DNA of 64,000 bases, from the NCBI GenBank assembly GCA_027946555.1, contig JAPEVC010000003.1, positions 1 to 64,000 on the forward strand, written 5' to 3'. Both the position numbers and the translations under genes were made by a program. Positions 10,573 to 22,247 of this stretch are shown one piece after another (the stretch's first letter is position 1; every line of letters begins with the position of its first letter). The DNA comes from Gnomoniopsis sp. IMI 355080 (lineage: Eukaryota > Ascomycota > Sordariomycetes > Diaporthales > Gnomoniaceae). The notes below the pieces were generated by a model, which worked only from the letters and a program-made list of their open reading frames with translations, ran no database searches and was not told where the DNA came from.

Positions 10573-12630
10573 AGTGAAGGCAATCTTGGAAATAGTTACA
10601 GTTGGTCGTAAGCTTTTAAGTCTCGCTCAGAAGATCTTGATTTGAACAGATTATTGTTGTTTATGCGGGATGTAGAGGACCGGGAAGGCTAGATATTTTT
10701 GATCGTTGCGAAGTTGATTTTGAAGACAGTACGAATCACAAAACTAAGATTGTCGTGGTTTATATACGAAAACAGAAACCTAGATCTAGTTTGTGAGTAT
10801 GCTCGCATATTCATATTTGGATGCTTCGGACTTTTGAAGCCGCCACGCAGGTCAACATTCTGACAGCCAGGTCCTTGGCCACGCTGAGGGTCCGGCCCGA
10901 GACGGATGGTCAGATTTTGTACACAGCCTCCAAAGTCCAAACACACAGACTTGGAAGACCAATGTGCGGGAAAGAAGGAAAAACTGGGCCACTAGAGAAA
11001 CACGACCATGGTCGTGCTTACGGCCTAGGCTTAGGGACCCTCGAATCCAGGACGGAGTCTGATGCAAAACCAATGCATTCCATCCTTCAGGAGACCACGC
11101 ACAAATTCAAAACATCACACCAGCATCATGACCCTCAACGAAACCACTCCTGCTCAATATCGCATTTGATTTCTTCAACTTGAGTCTAAGCACCCGATCA
11201 TCAAACCAGTATACTTGAAACCTTTAGAGTGTGTCTATCGTAAGCTAGCTGCGTAGGAAGTTCACACCACTACGCTTTAAGAGCAGACTCAAAGAAATCT
11301 GTTCAAGTCATTTGATTCCCTGAACGAAAGCTCAAACAATGCAAATGGACCTCATCGAGAAAGTAAAACCTGCTCACTGCGTCTCGTCGCTATGTGCCGG
11401 TCCGGTCTTGCGGGCATCGATCTTTGACAGAGTACTGGGACTCCCGCTGACTGAGAGGGTGTCACCTTTCAGGACAGACTTGGACATTCTGCAGGTTGAG
11501 ATACACATGATGAGGTCGTCAATTCGGGAGTACTGCCCAATCTCTAACTGATTCTTCCACGAACGGTGGGGCAATGACTAGGCATGTCAGTAAGAATCTC
11601 GTGGTAGAAGCAAGAGTGATAGGCTCAAATTGGATCGCCGATCATGTGAAATGTTGAATACGATGAACAGCAGAGAATATGACAATGCAGAGCGAATGCG
11701 TGATTATCAACTGTTGACCATCGAGCTTTGGCAAGATTTCCAAAAGGTACCTAGGTCAGTAGCAGACTCTCACGATATGCGAGAACATGGATCTGCTATT
11801 TCCACGCAGTCCTATTTACCTAGTACAGATACATGAGCCTCCATCCGGCATGTATGCTAAACCTCTTCTATTACACACTAACCCAGATAACAGTTGAGAT
11901 GAGTACCTACCTCGCTGCTCGATGAAAGTTCAGAAGAACGTAAATTGCTTACGTACCAGAAGATAAGACCAGGTCATGACTCGACAGTCCATATGCCGTG
12001 ATCATAGATAGCCAAATACAATGGAAGATCGAAGCTTCTTCCAGACGTGTGCAAAGGAACATGTCCTAACATGAAGAGTGTATCATGTCTCGTGTTGCGA
12101 GAAGCTGAACACTTCTGACGAGCATTGACTCCTCTCCCCTAATCGATTATGGGCCAGAGAATATGTCGTCGAGCATCTTAATGCCCGACCTAGTCCCAGT
12201 GATCAAGAAGCACGTCGAGTATTTCCGCCCAGTAAAGCAGTGATCACAAACTGCCTAGTGCGTATATTAGGCCATCCATGATTTTCATTACCATTCGTCG
12301 TACTGAAATACCGATAACGCGTCGAAAAAGCATAGTATCTTTAGGTAGATCGACTCAGAATCCTCGACGAACGACTCAAGTCTCATCGCTATCTCGTTTG
12401 ATTCGCTCTATAATCCCTGTGCGGCTATCCCTACGCGGGACCCCTACAACACTCAACATCGTTAAGAACATGAATGGGTGGAATTTCAAATAAAGCCAAC
12501 AGGAAGGACTTTTACTGGGGCAGTCGCTAGACGAGAGTACTGTTCAAATAACCTCTCTGTACTGCACCTTTCAGCTCTACATAGACTTGCGCCGCCGACT
12601 AAAACGAGTCAGTCTCTAGCTATAATCAAT
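10573..12630. other. 2.1 kb divergent intergenic region
   Basis: Lies between the start of the cysteine-rich gene (minus) and the start of the aldolase (plus). No gene recognised. Contains scattered TACCTAG/GGTACC elements (for example 11747-11757). Confidence 0.55.
10759..10766 (-). promoter_or_regulatory. TATA-like element before cysteine-rich gene
   Basis: TATATAAA read on the minus strand, about 190 bases before the start codon at 10572. Suitable position for a TATA box of a strongly regulated gene. Confidence 0.35.
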
Positions 12631-13863
12631 ATGGCCGATGGAAAAGGGTATCTGGAGCAGCCACATCTGCACACCCAGGCCCCATTTCGGTCCGCACTGT
12701 TGATCAATCCGGGCAACTTCCAGGAGGCCTTGAATCAAGCGGTGGCCGACCCAAAAAAGACGCTATTTGGCGTTGGTACTGGCATCCCAAGCACATTTGT
12801 AACCAAGGTGCTCGCCTCTACAAAGCCCGACTTCATCTGGATCGATGTCGAGCATGGCATGTTCGACCGCCTATTGCTAAACGAGTAAGTTGAGGGGATG
12901 CTATCGATGATATTTCACACGAGTCTCTGTAGCGACTGATTATGTACCGCGTGTTCAGTTGCATTCATGCCGCTCAACACCACTCTGAGGGCAAGGCCAT
13001 GGTCATTGTGCGTGTGCCCAAACATGACACCGTCAGTTTGTCTACAGCTCTGGATGCTGGCGCTTCCGGAATTGTTATCCCGCATGTCGAAAGCGCACAG
13101 GAGGTAAAGGATAAGATGAAGGAGATCTACTTTCGTAAGCTTTCGCCACGGTATCTGAATAATGTGCTTTTCAACATTTGGCTGATCATAGCTCGTGATA
13201 ATTTAGCCCCGAAAGGACAGCGCTCGTATAGCCCTTGGACTTTTACTCCTGGAATTGTGAGTTGCAACAGAGTGACGTCGAAATCGTGGACCCTCGGACT
13301 GACACATGAGCAAAATAGAACGATCAGTCTTTGTATCCAGGAGATCCGTTCAACATCCGCACATACAATAGCCACACTGTCATCATCCCACAAGTGGAGA
13401 GCGTCAAAGGCATCGAGAATGTCGACGAAATCGCCGCAGTCCCGGGCATATCCGCCATCATGTTCGGGCCAGGCGATTTTATGGTCGATGCCGGATGTGA
13501 CCTCAACGCCTTCGGAGCGCCAAATCCAATTTTCGATGCGGCCGTGGCCAAGTTTTCCGCCGCAGCAAAGAGGAACAACGTGCCTCTATTTGGGTAAGTT
13601 TCCACCTTGACCATCTGGGGAGATTGTGGCGCCCTTTTTCCAGAAGATTTGTCCCCGTCACACTATATTTGTGAGCTAATGCCATGGTGGTGGATCGCAA
13701 CAGTGCGGCACTGGCGGTACAAGCAATCCCGAGCATGATAGAGCAAGGTTACCGGGCGATCGCTGTGGCTTTCGATCTGTGGGGATTTTCAAACATGGTT
13801 AAGGATAAGTTAAATCAGGCCGCTGAGTATGCGAGCCAGCATGGTGACAAGAAAGATGAATGA
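12631..13863 (+). CDS. HpcH/HpaI aldolase family protein
   Basis: Five exons, 12631-12884, 12959-13134, 13192-13256, 13319-13593 and 13704-13863, encode 309 residues. The exon 4 acceptor is chosen at 13318 so that TPGINDQSLYPGD is restored; a second AG nine bases later is possible. Family residues are all present: His75 in IDVEHGMFD, Arg103 in RVP, the DAGASGIVIPHVES strand-loop, and the metal ligands Glu192 (IPQVES) and Asp218 (GPGDF). The family is a class II, divalent-metal aldolase on a TIM barrel that cleaves or forms 2-keto acids such as 4-hydroxy-2-oxo acids or 2-keto-3-deoxy sugar acids using pyruvate. No targeting signal is evident, so it is probably cytosolic. The substrate is unknown; neighbours give no pathway hint. 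Confidence 0.88.
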
Positions 13864-14765
13864 GTGGTTGTCATTGATCATGGCCAACGCCAACACGATC
13901 TTCGGGGATGGAAACGACCACATTGATGGATCATCCGTTCCGATCACTAGAAGTGTTACATTGCAAGTAGGGAAATCAGGCTACAATCACAAGACGTCGT
14001 TATGCTGAAAGCAACGAGAGCGGGAAATCAACCTATCAAGGCTCACTACCTCATGCTCATGCATCGCCTCCCGAAACAGCCGCCCGGCGCGTTCACAATT
14101 TTGCTCGGGTTGGCCAACTCAAAATGAAGCCCAACGTTATGTATGTCAAGGTAGCTTCAGTCACCAACGAGCTAAAGAGCCTAGATTAGATTCTCGGCTG
14201 CATAAGAAACGTGGAATATAGCTGAGGTCTAATAGTCGCGGTACACCCTAATTAAAGCGCGTCAGTTTCTTCATGTCCTCTTCCTGGGCACTGTTCGAGG
14301 GTTCATGCGCACTTTCTACGCGGCGTTGTTCGGTTGCACATTTCCCAAGCGTTTTCGCCACTTTTTTCCAGAAACTCATCCATCCTCCATGGTGTCACGG
14401 CCCCAGTTCAACGTCTTCGACAAGAAGTGCGGGAGGAGGCCGAGGCTGTGTCTGAGGAGCATGCGGGAGATAACATCAAGCAAGAGTTCTCAGAACCGTG
14501 ACTACCTTATAAGCATGATGAGCTCAATTGGAGATTCACGAATTACAAAAGGTTAGCGTATAGTGCGGTCATAGATTGACATTACAACCCAAGATGTAGA
14601 ACTAGGCTCTCCCAATGGCCTGCCTGCCAGCAGCAAAATGTCCAAGGGTCAGATGTCATCTCAGTTTGCCCAAATGCACCACTACATACATTGCGAACAG
14701 CTTGTCCAGGACGTCCGCTCTTTTACCCGGCATGAGTTTCACGCGAGACCTTATGACTTGTTGCC
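13864..14765. other. 0.9 kb intergenic, convergent
   Basis: Between the stops of the aldolase and the J-protein. Several short open frames exist but none has family motifs; I see no gene. Confidence 0.5.
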
Positions 14766-15653
14766 TTAGCGGACTGCCAGGAATTCCGTCCACAAGGTTG
14801 CGCACCTGTTCACGGCATACACGGCCCTAGTCAAATAGGCCCCTACGTACAAGGAGGCATGACGCCCAGCCATGATAGTTCCCCGCAAGCTCACGAGACA
14901 GCGACGCGCCCTGATCAGGACTTGCAAGGCATACTTCTCCAGCACCAGACCGGTCTCCCTAACGGCTGTCCGCAATAAAGTCGTGCTTGTAGCTCCGAGC
15001 TGGACGTGGGCGGGCTGCTGCTCCTCCTCCTCCTCGTCGTCGTTTCCGTCATTGTCACCACCCCATTGGTGGCCTTGGGCCTCTCCTGCCATATCCTTTT
15101 GCTCCTCTACTACCGTTCCAGCGTATGTCTTGTGCTCGTCCTTTTCACTCGCCCTCCTGTCTTCGCCCCGCACAAAACGCAGATACTTGAGCTTCGAGCA
15201 CTCATAGCAACGCTGCCACTCCCGTTCCGCCCTGCCCATGTCAAAAACCACATCACACTCATACGTGCACCGCATTGACTCATCCTCGAGGACATCATAC
15301 GCCAGTCGCAATCTTCCGTAGTTCTCATTCGCCGTCTCCCAGCTCACCTCCTTCTTGAGCTTGTCCGGATGGCACACGCGCGCGAGGGTCAAATATGCAG
15401 GTCGAATCAGTTCATGCGGAACGTCACGGGGCAGATTGAGGACTTGGTAGTGATCCAGCGCCCTACTGGTAAAGTTAAAACATCGCCCTACCTCCTCACG
15501 GCCTGTGGGAGAGGGACCCCGGGAGGATGTTGACAGGACGAGCGCGAAATATAGAACTAGGAGGATCGCGGTAGGACGGCCCAGGAAATGCGAAAAGACC
15601 CAAAACAGTGAGGAGGGCCTCGCCGGGCCGGGAGTAAGGAACTTTGCTTCCAT
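14766..15653 (-). CDS. membrane-anchored J-domain (DnaJ-like) protein
   Basis: Single exon, 295 residues. An N-terminal hydrophobic segment (about residues 26-42, GRPTAILLVLYFALVLS) is followed by a J-domain at about residues 66-135, with DHYQVLNLPRD at its start and the essential HPD tripeptide at 95-97 (CHPDK). This domain stimulates Hsp70 ATPase. After it comes a Cys-containing segment, a long acidic run (DDEEEEEQQ) and a Cys- and Arg-rich C-terminus. The order anchor then J-domain suggests a single-pass ER or other endomembrane protein, with the J-domain facing whichever side holds its Hsp70; topology is not decided by sequence. No zinc-finger or substrate-binding domain of type I/II DnaJ is present, so it is a type III J-protein. 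No named orthologue recognised. Confidence 0.82.
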   Translation of the reverse strand: MEAKFLTPGPARPSSLFWVFSHFLGRPTAILLVLYFALVLSTSSRGPSPTGREEVGRCFNFTSRALDHYQVLNLPRDVPHELIRPAYLTLARVCHPDKLKKEVSWETANENYGRLRLAYDVLEDESMRCTYECDVVFDMGRAEREWQRCYECSKLKYLRFVRGEDRRASEKDEHKTYAGTVVEEQKDMAGEAQGHQWGGDNDGNDDEEEEEQQPAHVQLGATSTTLLRTAVRETGLVLEKYALQVLIRARRCLVSLRGTIMAGRHASLYVGAYLTRAVYAVNRCATLWTEFLAVR

Positions 15654-16057
15654 GGCTGTTTATTTCGGCCTTCTAAAGACAGGAAAACAATTATCGAAGG
15701 AAAAAGTAAGTAAATGGAGGAATCAGGAAAAAGAAGTAGAGGAATTGTATGCCTAACGTGTAACGATGGTGACTGAGAACATAGTAAACTATGCAAAATA
15801 TATAATTCAGAGAGAGTCTTTGTCTCTTGAGGAATTTTAAAGGCTAGGCGACAGAAGTTAAATTAGCAATGGAACAAAGCCTATGGCAAAGTAGTACAGT
15901 ACTACTTTGGCTTTGTCCACCGACCAGCACTTTGTTTCTACAACCCATGAACTCCAGGCAAGAAGTTTGCACATCATCAACTCGGATACTCATCATGACA
16001 TTCGTCAAAACGTATTCACGTCTTTCCAACATAGCACAGCCAGTTTGGCTAGCCCTC
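15654..16057. other. 0.4 kb gap between J-protein start and regulator stop
   Basis: Holds the J-protein promoter and the 3' UTR of the upstream-lying regulator, plus the strong hairpin at 15874-15916 described separately. No gene. Confidence 0.6.
15874..15916. repeat. nested palindrome / hairpin
   Basis: A perfect 23-base palindrome-like element at 15887-15909 (11-base arms CAAAGTAGTAC and GTACTACTTTG around one A) sits inside a second pair of 8-base arms, ACAAAGCC at 15874-15881 and GGCTTTGT at 15909-15916. As RNA it would fold into a long hairpin with one 5-base bulge; position 15909 is shared by both arm sets, so one pair must give way. It lies about 140-180 bases 3' of the large regulator's stop codon. 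Confidence 0.75.
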
Positions 16058-19000
16058 TTAAAGCGGACCGCTTCCATCCATGGGGTATTGATCCATCGCC
16101 ATATAATCCAGCAAATCCATCCCCCCTACGTTGATCCCTTCAGCCGACATGCCCACCCCACTGTCGCCTGGCCCGCCTACGTTCTGGAAGAAGGCCGGGC
16201 CAGCAGGCAGGAACCACATGTCGTTCGCCGGGCCGGCAGCCCAGTCTTGTCCATCGCTGCCACCAAACATGTCGGACACAATGCTCGTGTTGTTGGCGCT
16301 GTTTGTGTCAGGTGCAATGCTTGTACTCAAGCCTGGCGCGGCTGGAGTCGCGGGTCCAGGACCCGGGCCTCCGTTGAAGCTGCTTGGCATAGGGAAATTG
16401 CTGGGAATGTCGAAGGGTGTGGCGGAGATGTTGGCGGGTGTAACGGCGCGTTCTAAAGTGTGCATGTTAGCAAGTGGGTGAACTGCGCAATTGGCATTAT
16501 TCATACCCGGCACGTGTATCTTAGGCCATCCGACATGATCGTGTCCGTTGATACCCAGTCCATGTTGAGCATGCTGGCTGCCACTCAGTCCAGCCTCTGG
16601 CACGGGACTCTTGCCATCCGCCGAGCTGGCCTGCGGCTGGTTGGTTGGGTTCGCCACATAGATGAACCGATTCCGCAACCGCATGGTCAAGTTTTCGAGT
16701 AGATCCGCAAACCTGATTCCGAGATGTACATCGTCCACGACGCAGGTACGAAGCGCCTCTACTGTGCTGTCCATGAGACGGATCGACACCTCGACGTCGT
16801 GTCTAGTGGCGCCAAGTGCGAATGTCTTGAGAAGGAACATAGCACCGCTGATAATACGGAAATAGGTCCTCACTGGCGCATGCTTGAGATAATCGTCAGG
16901 TAGTAAGCCTTCCACGACAGCCCGCAAAAGGTTGCGGCTACCCTCCATGACCTCACGGATGTATTCCTGATCTGCTGCGCTGACACCTCCGAGATTACCA
17001 ATCGGCATCTTGCCATAGATATCCTGCGTCTTCGGACTGAGCTGATTGACCGTGGGTGCAGATGAAGCAGCGTTGTTTGGTACTGCGCCCGTCTGCCCTG
17101 AGGCGAAATTGGCACAACGCTCGACAACGGCCTGCAGCGAAAGTGAGTTCACATATATTCGAACATATTCGTACTCGATCGTGAGGATGTGTCGAATGTA
17201 AGGGGGTAGCTGATAACGCTCGAACTGAATGCGCCAGTCTTGCAACATAGGCTGGAATTCCTTCAACAGCTCAACGTATCTTCCAGTCGTAATGATCTCG
17301 GTGGTGTGCTTTCTCGATCCGAAAAGCCTCTCATTGCCGATATGCATGGCATTGCTGATGCCAGCCCAGCAGTGTATGATAGCATCGTCTAGCTCCAGAT
17401 TAGGGATGTAGTTGAAGGGGGCAGAAACAGATGAAACGGTTGTACCGGGCGTAGTACCCTCGACAGCAGAGGATGTGGGCCTTCTCCGTTGCATCGTCGT
17501 TGTCTTGCGAAGGTTCTCAGGTACCATATTCGTCCATCCAAGCCGCCCGGCAAGCTGGCTCAAATAAATAAGTATCAAACGCTTGATACGGTCCGCTCTT
17601 AGTCGGTAAGTCTCTTCAAGGTACTCGGGCCGGGAGATAGCTTCCGAGTCGAGGAGCTCGTCGATATTGTCGAAGACACCGAGCTCGTACGCCAGACCCA
17701 TCGCTGCGTTGAGCAGCATCCAGCACATACGGTCGCTTCTCCATGCAGGCTCAAGCCAGCTCTCCACCCTTCTCCCGCCCATGCTGATGGCAGGGTGGCT
17801 ATTTCCATCGATTCCAGTCGGTGGGCCCGCGTCGTAGACTGGGATCATTAGTTCATCGATAGCTTCTGCAGGCGGAAAATGCAGCGCTCTTGGATGCCAT
17901 TCTGTCAAGATCATCAGTGACTCAATGGTGCCTAACGTCCGCAAGCTACCCTTCCGGAGCCCGCGCCATGGAGCCGTGCTGGATGTCTGAGATTCATCAG
18001 CACCCGAGCCGCAGAAACCACCCCCGAACGCCTCTTGTCCCCATATCACTCTCTCTATCATACCTCGCAGATACGTCCACAATTGCTCATGGATAGCATT
18101 TGCTCGACATAGACCTCCAGTGCCAGGCAGCTTGCGGTATCTGGAGGCGATGGTTAGAAGGGTTACAGCTAATATCGGCTCCTCGGTCAAGAGTGTGAGG
18201 TGCGTTGAAGGGTCTTGAAAGGTTGGCGGTGATATGGGCGTCAGTGGCGAGAGGTATTTGTAGTAGCTAGCAGAGTTAGCAAGTGATTCCTTCACTACAA
18301 TATGGCAACAGCCAACTTACTAGTCAACATAATCAACCGCCTCCTGCGCTGTGAACCAGCCCGCCCTCACAAATCGGAACCTGGTCCACGCCCTCAGCGC
18401 ATCCGCATGCGCTGGCGCTGGCGCCGGTTCCGAGGTCCTACCCTCGGCCTTGTTCCCGGTAAGCTGGGGGTCAATGGGCGCATCATGTACCGACCCACGC
18501 AGGTGGAGGCCTGCCGCATGCTGTGCGGCATGCTGCGCATATAGCATGCCATCACTGCTCCTCCCAGGACCATTCAGGCTCGGCGTCTGTACGCCCAATT
18601 GGGGGCTCGGACCATGCGAATGGTGATGTACCCCGTCGTGCTCGTGGGTCTTGTCTGTAGCAGCCTTGTACAGCAAGTCCAGGGCATCATGCGGACCGTA
18701 CACCTCCTTACGCATGACTGTTCGCGCCTCGTAGTTCTCTAATGGTGTATTTGGCTCGTCGCCGCCCCCGAAATCGGTCCCGCTCCGTCCTCTAGACGCA
18801 CCAGTGACACTGCTCCGGGATTCACTCCTGGTATGTTCGCCGGGGCCGGGGCGTCTCAGCGGCTGGTGGCGCCCCACACTGCCGCCTGGGGTCAGCGGCT
18901 GGTCACTGTAGATGCGACGGTCGAGCACCGGAGGCGGGCTGGCATCGGTGTGCGGCCTCTTGCGGCCATTGCGGATGATGTAGGCATCCTCCTCACGAGC

Positions 19001-19315
19001 AGCCTCGAGAGCCTCGTCATCCTCATCGTTCTTGCGCTTGCGACGGGTGGCGCTGAAATAACACTCCTTGGACTCTCGGCGGCAACGGACGCACGGCGGG
19101 TCGTGTGGGTTGTCGACGCTACCAAGATCGCAGCGAACCTTTCGGCGGCGGCAGGGAATACAGGCCTGGTAGACACGCTTGTGTTGTTGAGTACTGGGCG
19201 CAGAGGAAGATGTGGTGGGTGCGGGCGCGGGAGGAGGGGAGGAATCGGTATAGTGAGCGGAGGCCGTTGCACCAGCTCCAGCTCCAGCTTGAGCCGACGC
19301 CTGAGCCTGAGCCAT
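16058..19315 (-). CDS. Zn(II)2Cys6 transcription factor, Aro80-like
   Basis: Exon 1 is 19315-18321 and the next begins at 18266; the GTAAGT...TAG intron joins VDYYYKYLSPLTPIS. A second in-frame 54-nt intron (16506-16453) has good signals, giving 1049 residues if spliced and 1067 if retained. The zinc cluster is C52-x2-C55-x6-C62-x12-C75-x2-C78-x6-C85, with the long third loop DLGSVDNPHDPP typical of Aro80-type regulators and a basic TRRKRK tail. The N-terminus is Ala/Gln/Pro-rich. The middle holds the fungal-specific domain with the TEWHPR motif and a long alpha-helical region. The C-terminus is Gly/Pro/Asn-rich with an acidic end (GMDLLDYMAMDQ), a likely activation region. Aro80 activates aromatic amino-acid catabolism in yeast; I assign this by resemblance only. 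Confidence 0.85.
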
Positions 19316-21197
19316 GTGGTGTGTGGCGGAGGGGCCTCACGGGCCACAGCGCGTGAATGCGTCTGTCAAGGAGGGTGTGCGCGCCGGGAAATCCAAAGCT
19401 GGAACCAAACAAAATGGTGCGAGAGCTTGAAGTGGTCCTTGGAATAAGTCGTCAATTGGCGGGCGAGCGCGGTCTTCTTCGGCTTGCGACGGTTGGGAAA
19501 GGGTCTAATGAAACTGCCCGTCAAGAGCGGGGGTGCTCGGTGGTTAAATTGACAAAAGCAAAGGCGGTCGAATGTTGCTGCTGGGATCGGGCTTGTACTA
19601 GGACCGCGGGGTTCATCAAAGCAGTGTCCCATAAAGTCCAGACTGTCACGAGCACATGGACACGGACGATGGTGATGATGGGGCGTATGGCGGGAAGGAT
19701 TTCGGGCTTGAGTCTTTTGGATGGTAGAAGATCGAATTGACCTGTCTGTTGGACTCGACAGGACTCGACCAGGACTCGACCAGCCCTGGACAACAGACAG
19801 AGAGATATCATGTTGGTACTATGTATGTACTATGTACTGTACGTACTGCACCTGCAGGTGATAAAAAGATTACGTAGCGCCGGGGTACATACAAACTTAG
19901 GGGCCCTTAGAGTGGTTTCCCAGCCCAGTAAAGCAGCTGCTATATATGTACTGCGCGCCTTCCCTCAATGCCTCTTTCTGACCTTGGTAGACATCAGGGC
20001 ACTGTACCTAGGTAATAGGCACTAAACTTTATTTGATCGTCAGAAATGAGCAAAAAGTGAGTGTCTGGATGTCGTATGGACTCACCCCGAAAACATCTGT
20101 GGCACTGGGGGAAAATAATGCTGTACGTAGGTACCGTGGTGGTCGCAGCAAATCACCCGTCGGATCCCGGCATTCAGCACTGACAAACCACCTGGGCAGT
20201 CCTTGATAAGAGACGATCCTACATCTTTTTCACCTGCCTGTTTCTGACCTACCTAAAGTTGGCATTTGTCAAGTGTCTGCAACCTGTGCCGTGGTAGACC
20301 AACTTACAAGCGGGTCTCTTAATTTCGCAAATTGTAAACCTTAGTCTCGCAAAATAACAGGTGCTCCGGCTGGAATGCGCATAATGTTCCAGGGGTGTCA
20401 GACATCTGCATGGCTGTACGCCTAGTCCGCAGCTTGTCCATAGTCACGGGGCCTGTCTGACTGGTCACATTGCCCGCTTTGAAATCAAGCCACTCATGCC
20501 ACTCATGCCATTGAAGAAATACTTAGTACAAGGGCTGAAGAGTCGCGTAGTATAACATGTCCCAAAGCACGGGCAGGTTGGCAGGATAGTGTCGAGAGTG
20601 TGTAATATCCGCTTTCATTACTAAGATGCCCTTGATGCTCGTGATGCTGCTGCAATGCCTACAGGCATCCCCTTTTTTTTGTGTCCGCCGGTCACTGAAT
20701 AATGCTGACCCTCCGTCCTCAGTAGAAACCCTGGGTATCAATTCACACTTGTGACTGAAAGGTCCAACGCACCCAGACAGATCGCCCCTTTTGCCCACCT
20801 TGATTAAATAAAAAAAAGGTCTCCTGGCGTGCCGTCCATTCCACCGAGGACCCCATATTGTTGCTGAAGCCACATCCCTAAGAAATAACTCATCGATGGC
20901 GCAGCTCATCAAGGAGCGTCCATCTAGCGCTGAACCAGTATGGGCCAGAACGCTCCCTGTTTCTCTAAAAGGCAGGAGCCAAGCATTTTGAAAGCAGTGT
21001 TGATTCTTCTCAGAACCTCGCAAAAATCATCCACACTAGCAGTAAGAGCTGCAAGAATTGGCCATCGTCCGCCTTGTAATGGAACAAGCTTTGCAAATAG
21101 CCAAATCAGTTTCCCACAAGGAGACTGTCGCGTAGAAACGTCACTCAATGTCGGTTTCGCCCAGTCGAAGCCAGCCTGAGTTAGTCCGACAGATCGA
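19316..21197. other. 1.9 kb intergenic upstream of Aro80-like regulator
   Basis: Runs from the regulator's start codon to the Taf14 stop; both genes are on the minus strand. It carries the GGACTCGAC repeat cassette (19742-19800), GTACTATGTAC-type elements near 19816-19850 and the palindrome CACCTGCAGGTG at 19849-19860. No gene recognised; the open frame continuing from Taf14 down to 20924 is intron read-through. Confidence 0.55.
19742..19800. repeat. GGACTCGAC tandem repeats inside a 10-bp inverted repeat
   Basis: Three copies of GGACTCGAC(C/A) at 19751-19783 are bracketed by CTGTCTGTTG (19742-19751) and its exact reverse complement CAACAGACAG (19791-19800). It lies about 430-490 bases before the regulator's start codon. 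Confidence 0.75.
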
Positions 21198-22247
21198 CTA
21201 CGCCTCAACGAGCGACTGCTTGACCTGTGTAGATCTGTTAGAATCAAGTGTCCGAAGTGCCATTGAAAGTCATCACTTACCAGATAGTCCCATATCATCT
21301 TTCCCAGCGTATCGGGAAGGGTGTAGAGGTCGACCGAGAATTCACCAGCTTGAATGGATCCGCTTGTCAGTACATCTTGAACAGGAACCGGCTTGCGAGC
21401 CCGGCTAATCTGGGAGCTCTCACCATCGAGATTATTTTGAACGAACGTATCGTCAGACTTGTGGTCGTGGATCAGCTGAATGACCTGCAGCAGATCCTCT
21501 TCCTCCAGTTTCACCAGGGCATCGGCCATCTTCTCAACGTCGAACGGCTTCTTAGACTTCTTGCTGCCACCATCGACCTTGCGCGCCTTGCGGTCCTCGT
21601 CGCTGGGTAGCGGTCCAGTCTCACGCAGGATTTGCTGCAGACTCTGGGAGGGATTCTTGAAGGTCACGGTGTGGAGTTCCTCGTAGCGGTTCTGCTGGAA
21701 GTTGAGGTCGTGGGGGATGGTGATCTTGCCGCTCTTGTCGGTGTAATATAGATCAATATGCATCTCGAACTCTCCCCATCCCTCATTCTCGCAGGTGAAA
21801 GGAGGAGTAGTGAAAGCTTGGGGCCATTTAGCAAAGCTGTCTTCGAGATTGCAAACGAACAGGGGCGCAACTTACTCTGCACAGGGTTGGCGAACGAGGG
21901 GTGGAGGTTGAAGACGACCTTGGTGAAACAGTCTGCCTTGTGCTCCTTACCCGCTTGGTCGACGATGTAGATCTTCACATTCCACTTCCTGAAGGGGAAG
22001 CCCTCCGAGGCAGGAGGCTTATTCTCACTATCGCATTGTGTCAGTCCTGGCAGCGGGCTTGCCGTTATGAAGGTTTCGCTTGACGAGCGTTTGTTTTGAC
22101 GTACACGATGTGCTGCTCGGTAACGAGCTTGACCGTGCGCTGCGTATCGCGAAGACCGGGCCTGTCAGCTTTGTATTTCATCTTTGGGTTCTTCCATGAG
22201 ACCGTCGTATTGGGTGTACGAGACCGAGTTCCTCTACGAGGATTCAT
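21198..22247 (-). CDS. taf14: YEATS-domain protein Taf14
   Basis: Four exons, 22247-22105, 22027-21876, 21816-21281 and 21224-21198, encode 285 residues. Spliced sequence restores the YEATS core: RTVKLVTEQHIVENKPPAS, WNVKIYIVDQAGK, LHPSFANPVQTFTTPPF, ENEGWGEFEMHIDLYYTDK and HDLNFQQNRYEELHTVTFKNP (about residues 36-165), which binds acylated histone lysines. A Lys-rich linker and a C-terminal helical ET-type domain (ADALVKLEEEDLLQVIQLIHD ... IWDYLVKQSLVEA) follow, the part that binds partners. Taf14 is shared by TFIID, TFIIF, SWI/SNF, INO80 and NuA3. The last exon has only nine codons; its acceptor ACACAG was chosen because it ends the conserved helix. The N-terminus has about 35 basic, Ser/Thr-rich residues before the YEATS domain, longer than in yeast. 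Confidence 0.88.

Noticed and set aside
18833..19447. 204-codon + strand frame
   Set aside because: Antisense to the Aro80-like N-terminus; composition mirrors the opposite coding strand.
20523..21023. 166-codon minus frame after Taf14
   Set aside because: No homology signal and overlaps the intron read-through of Taf14.
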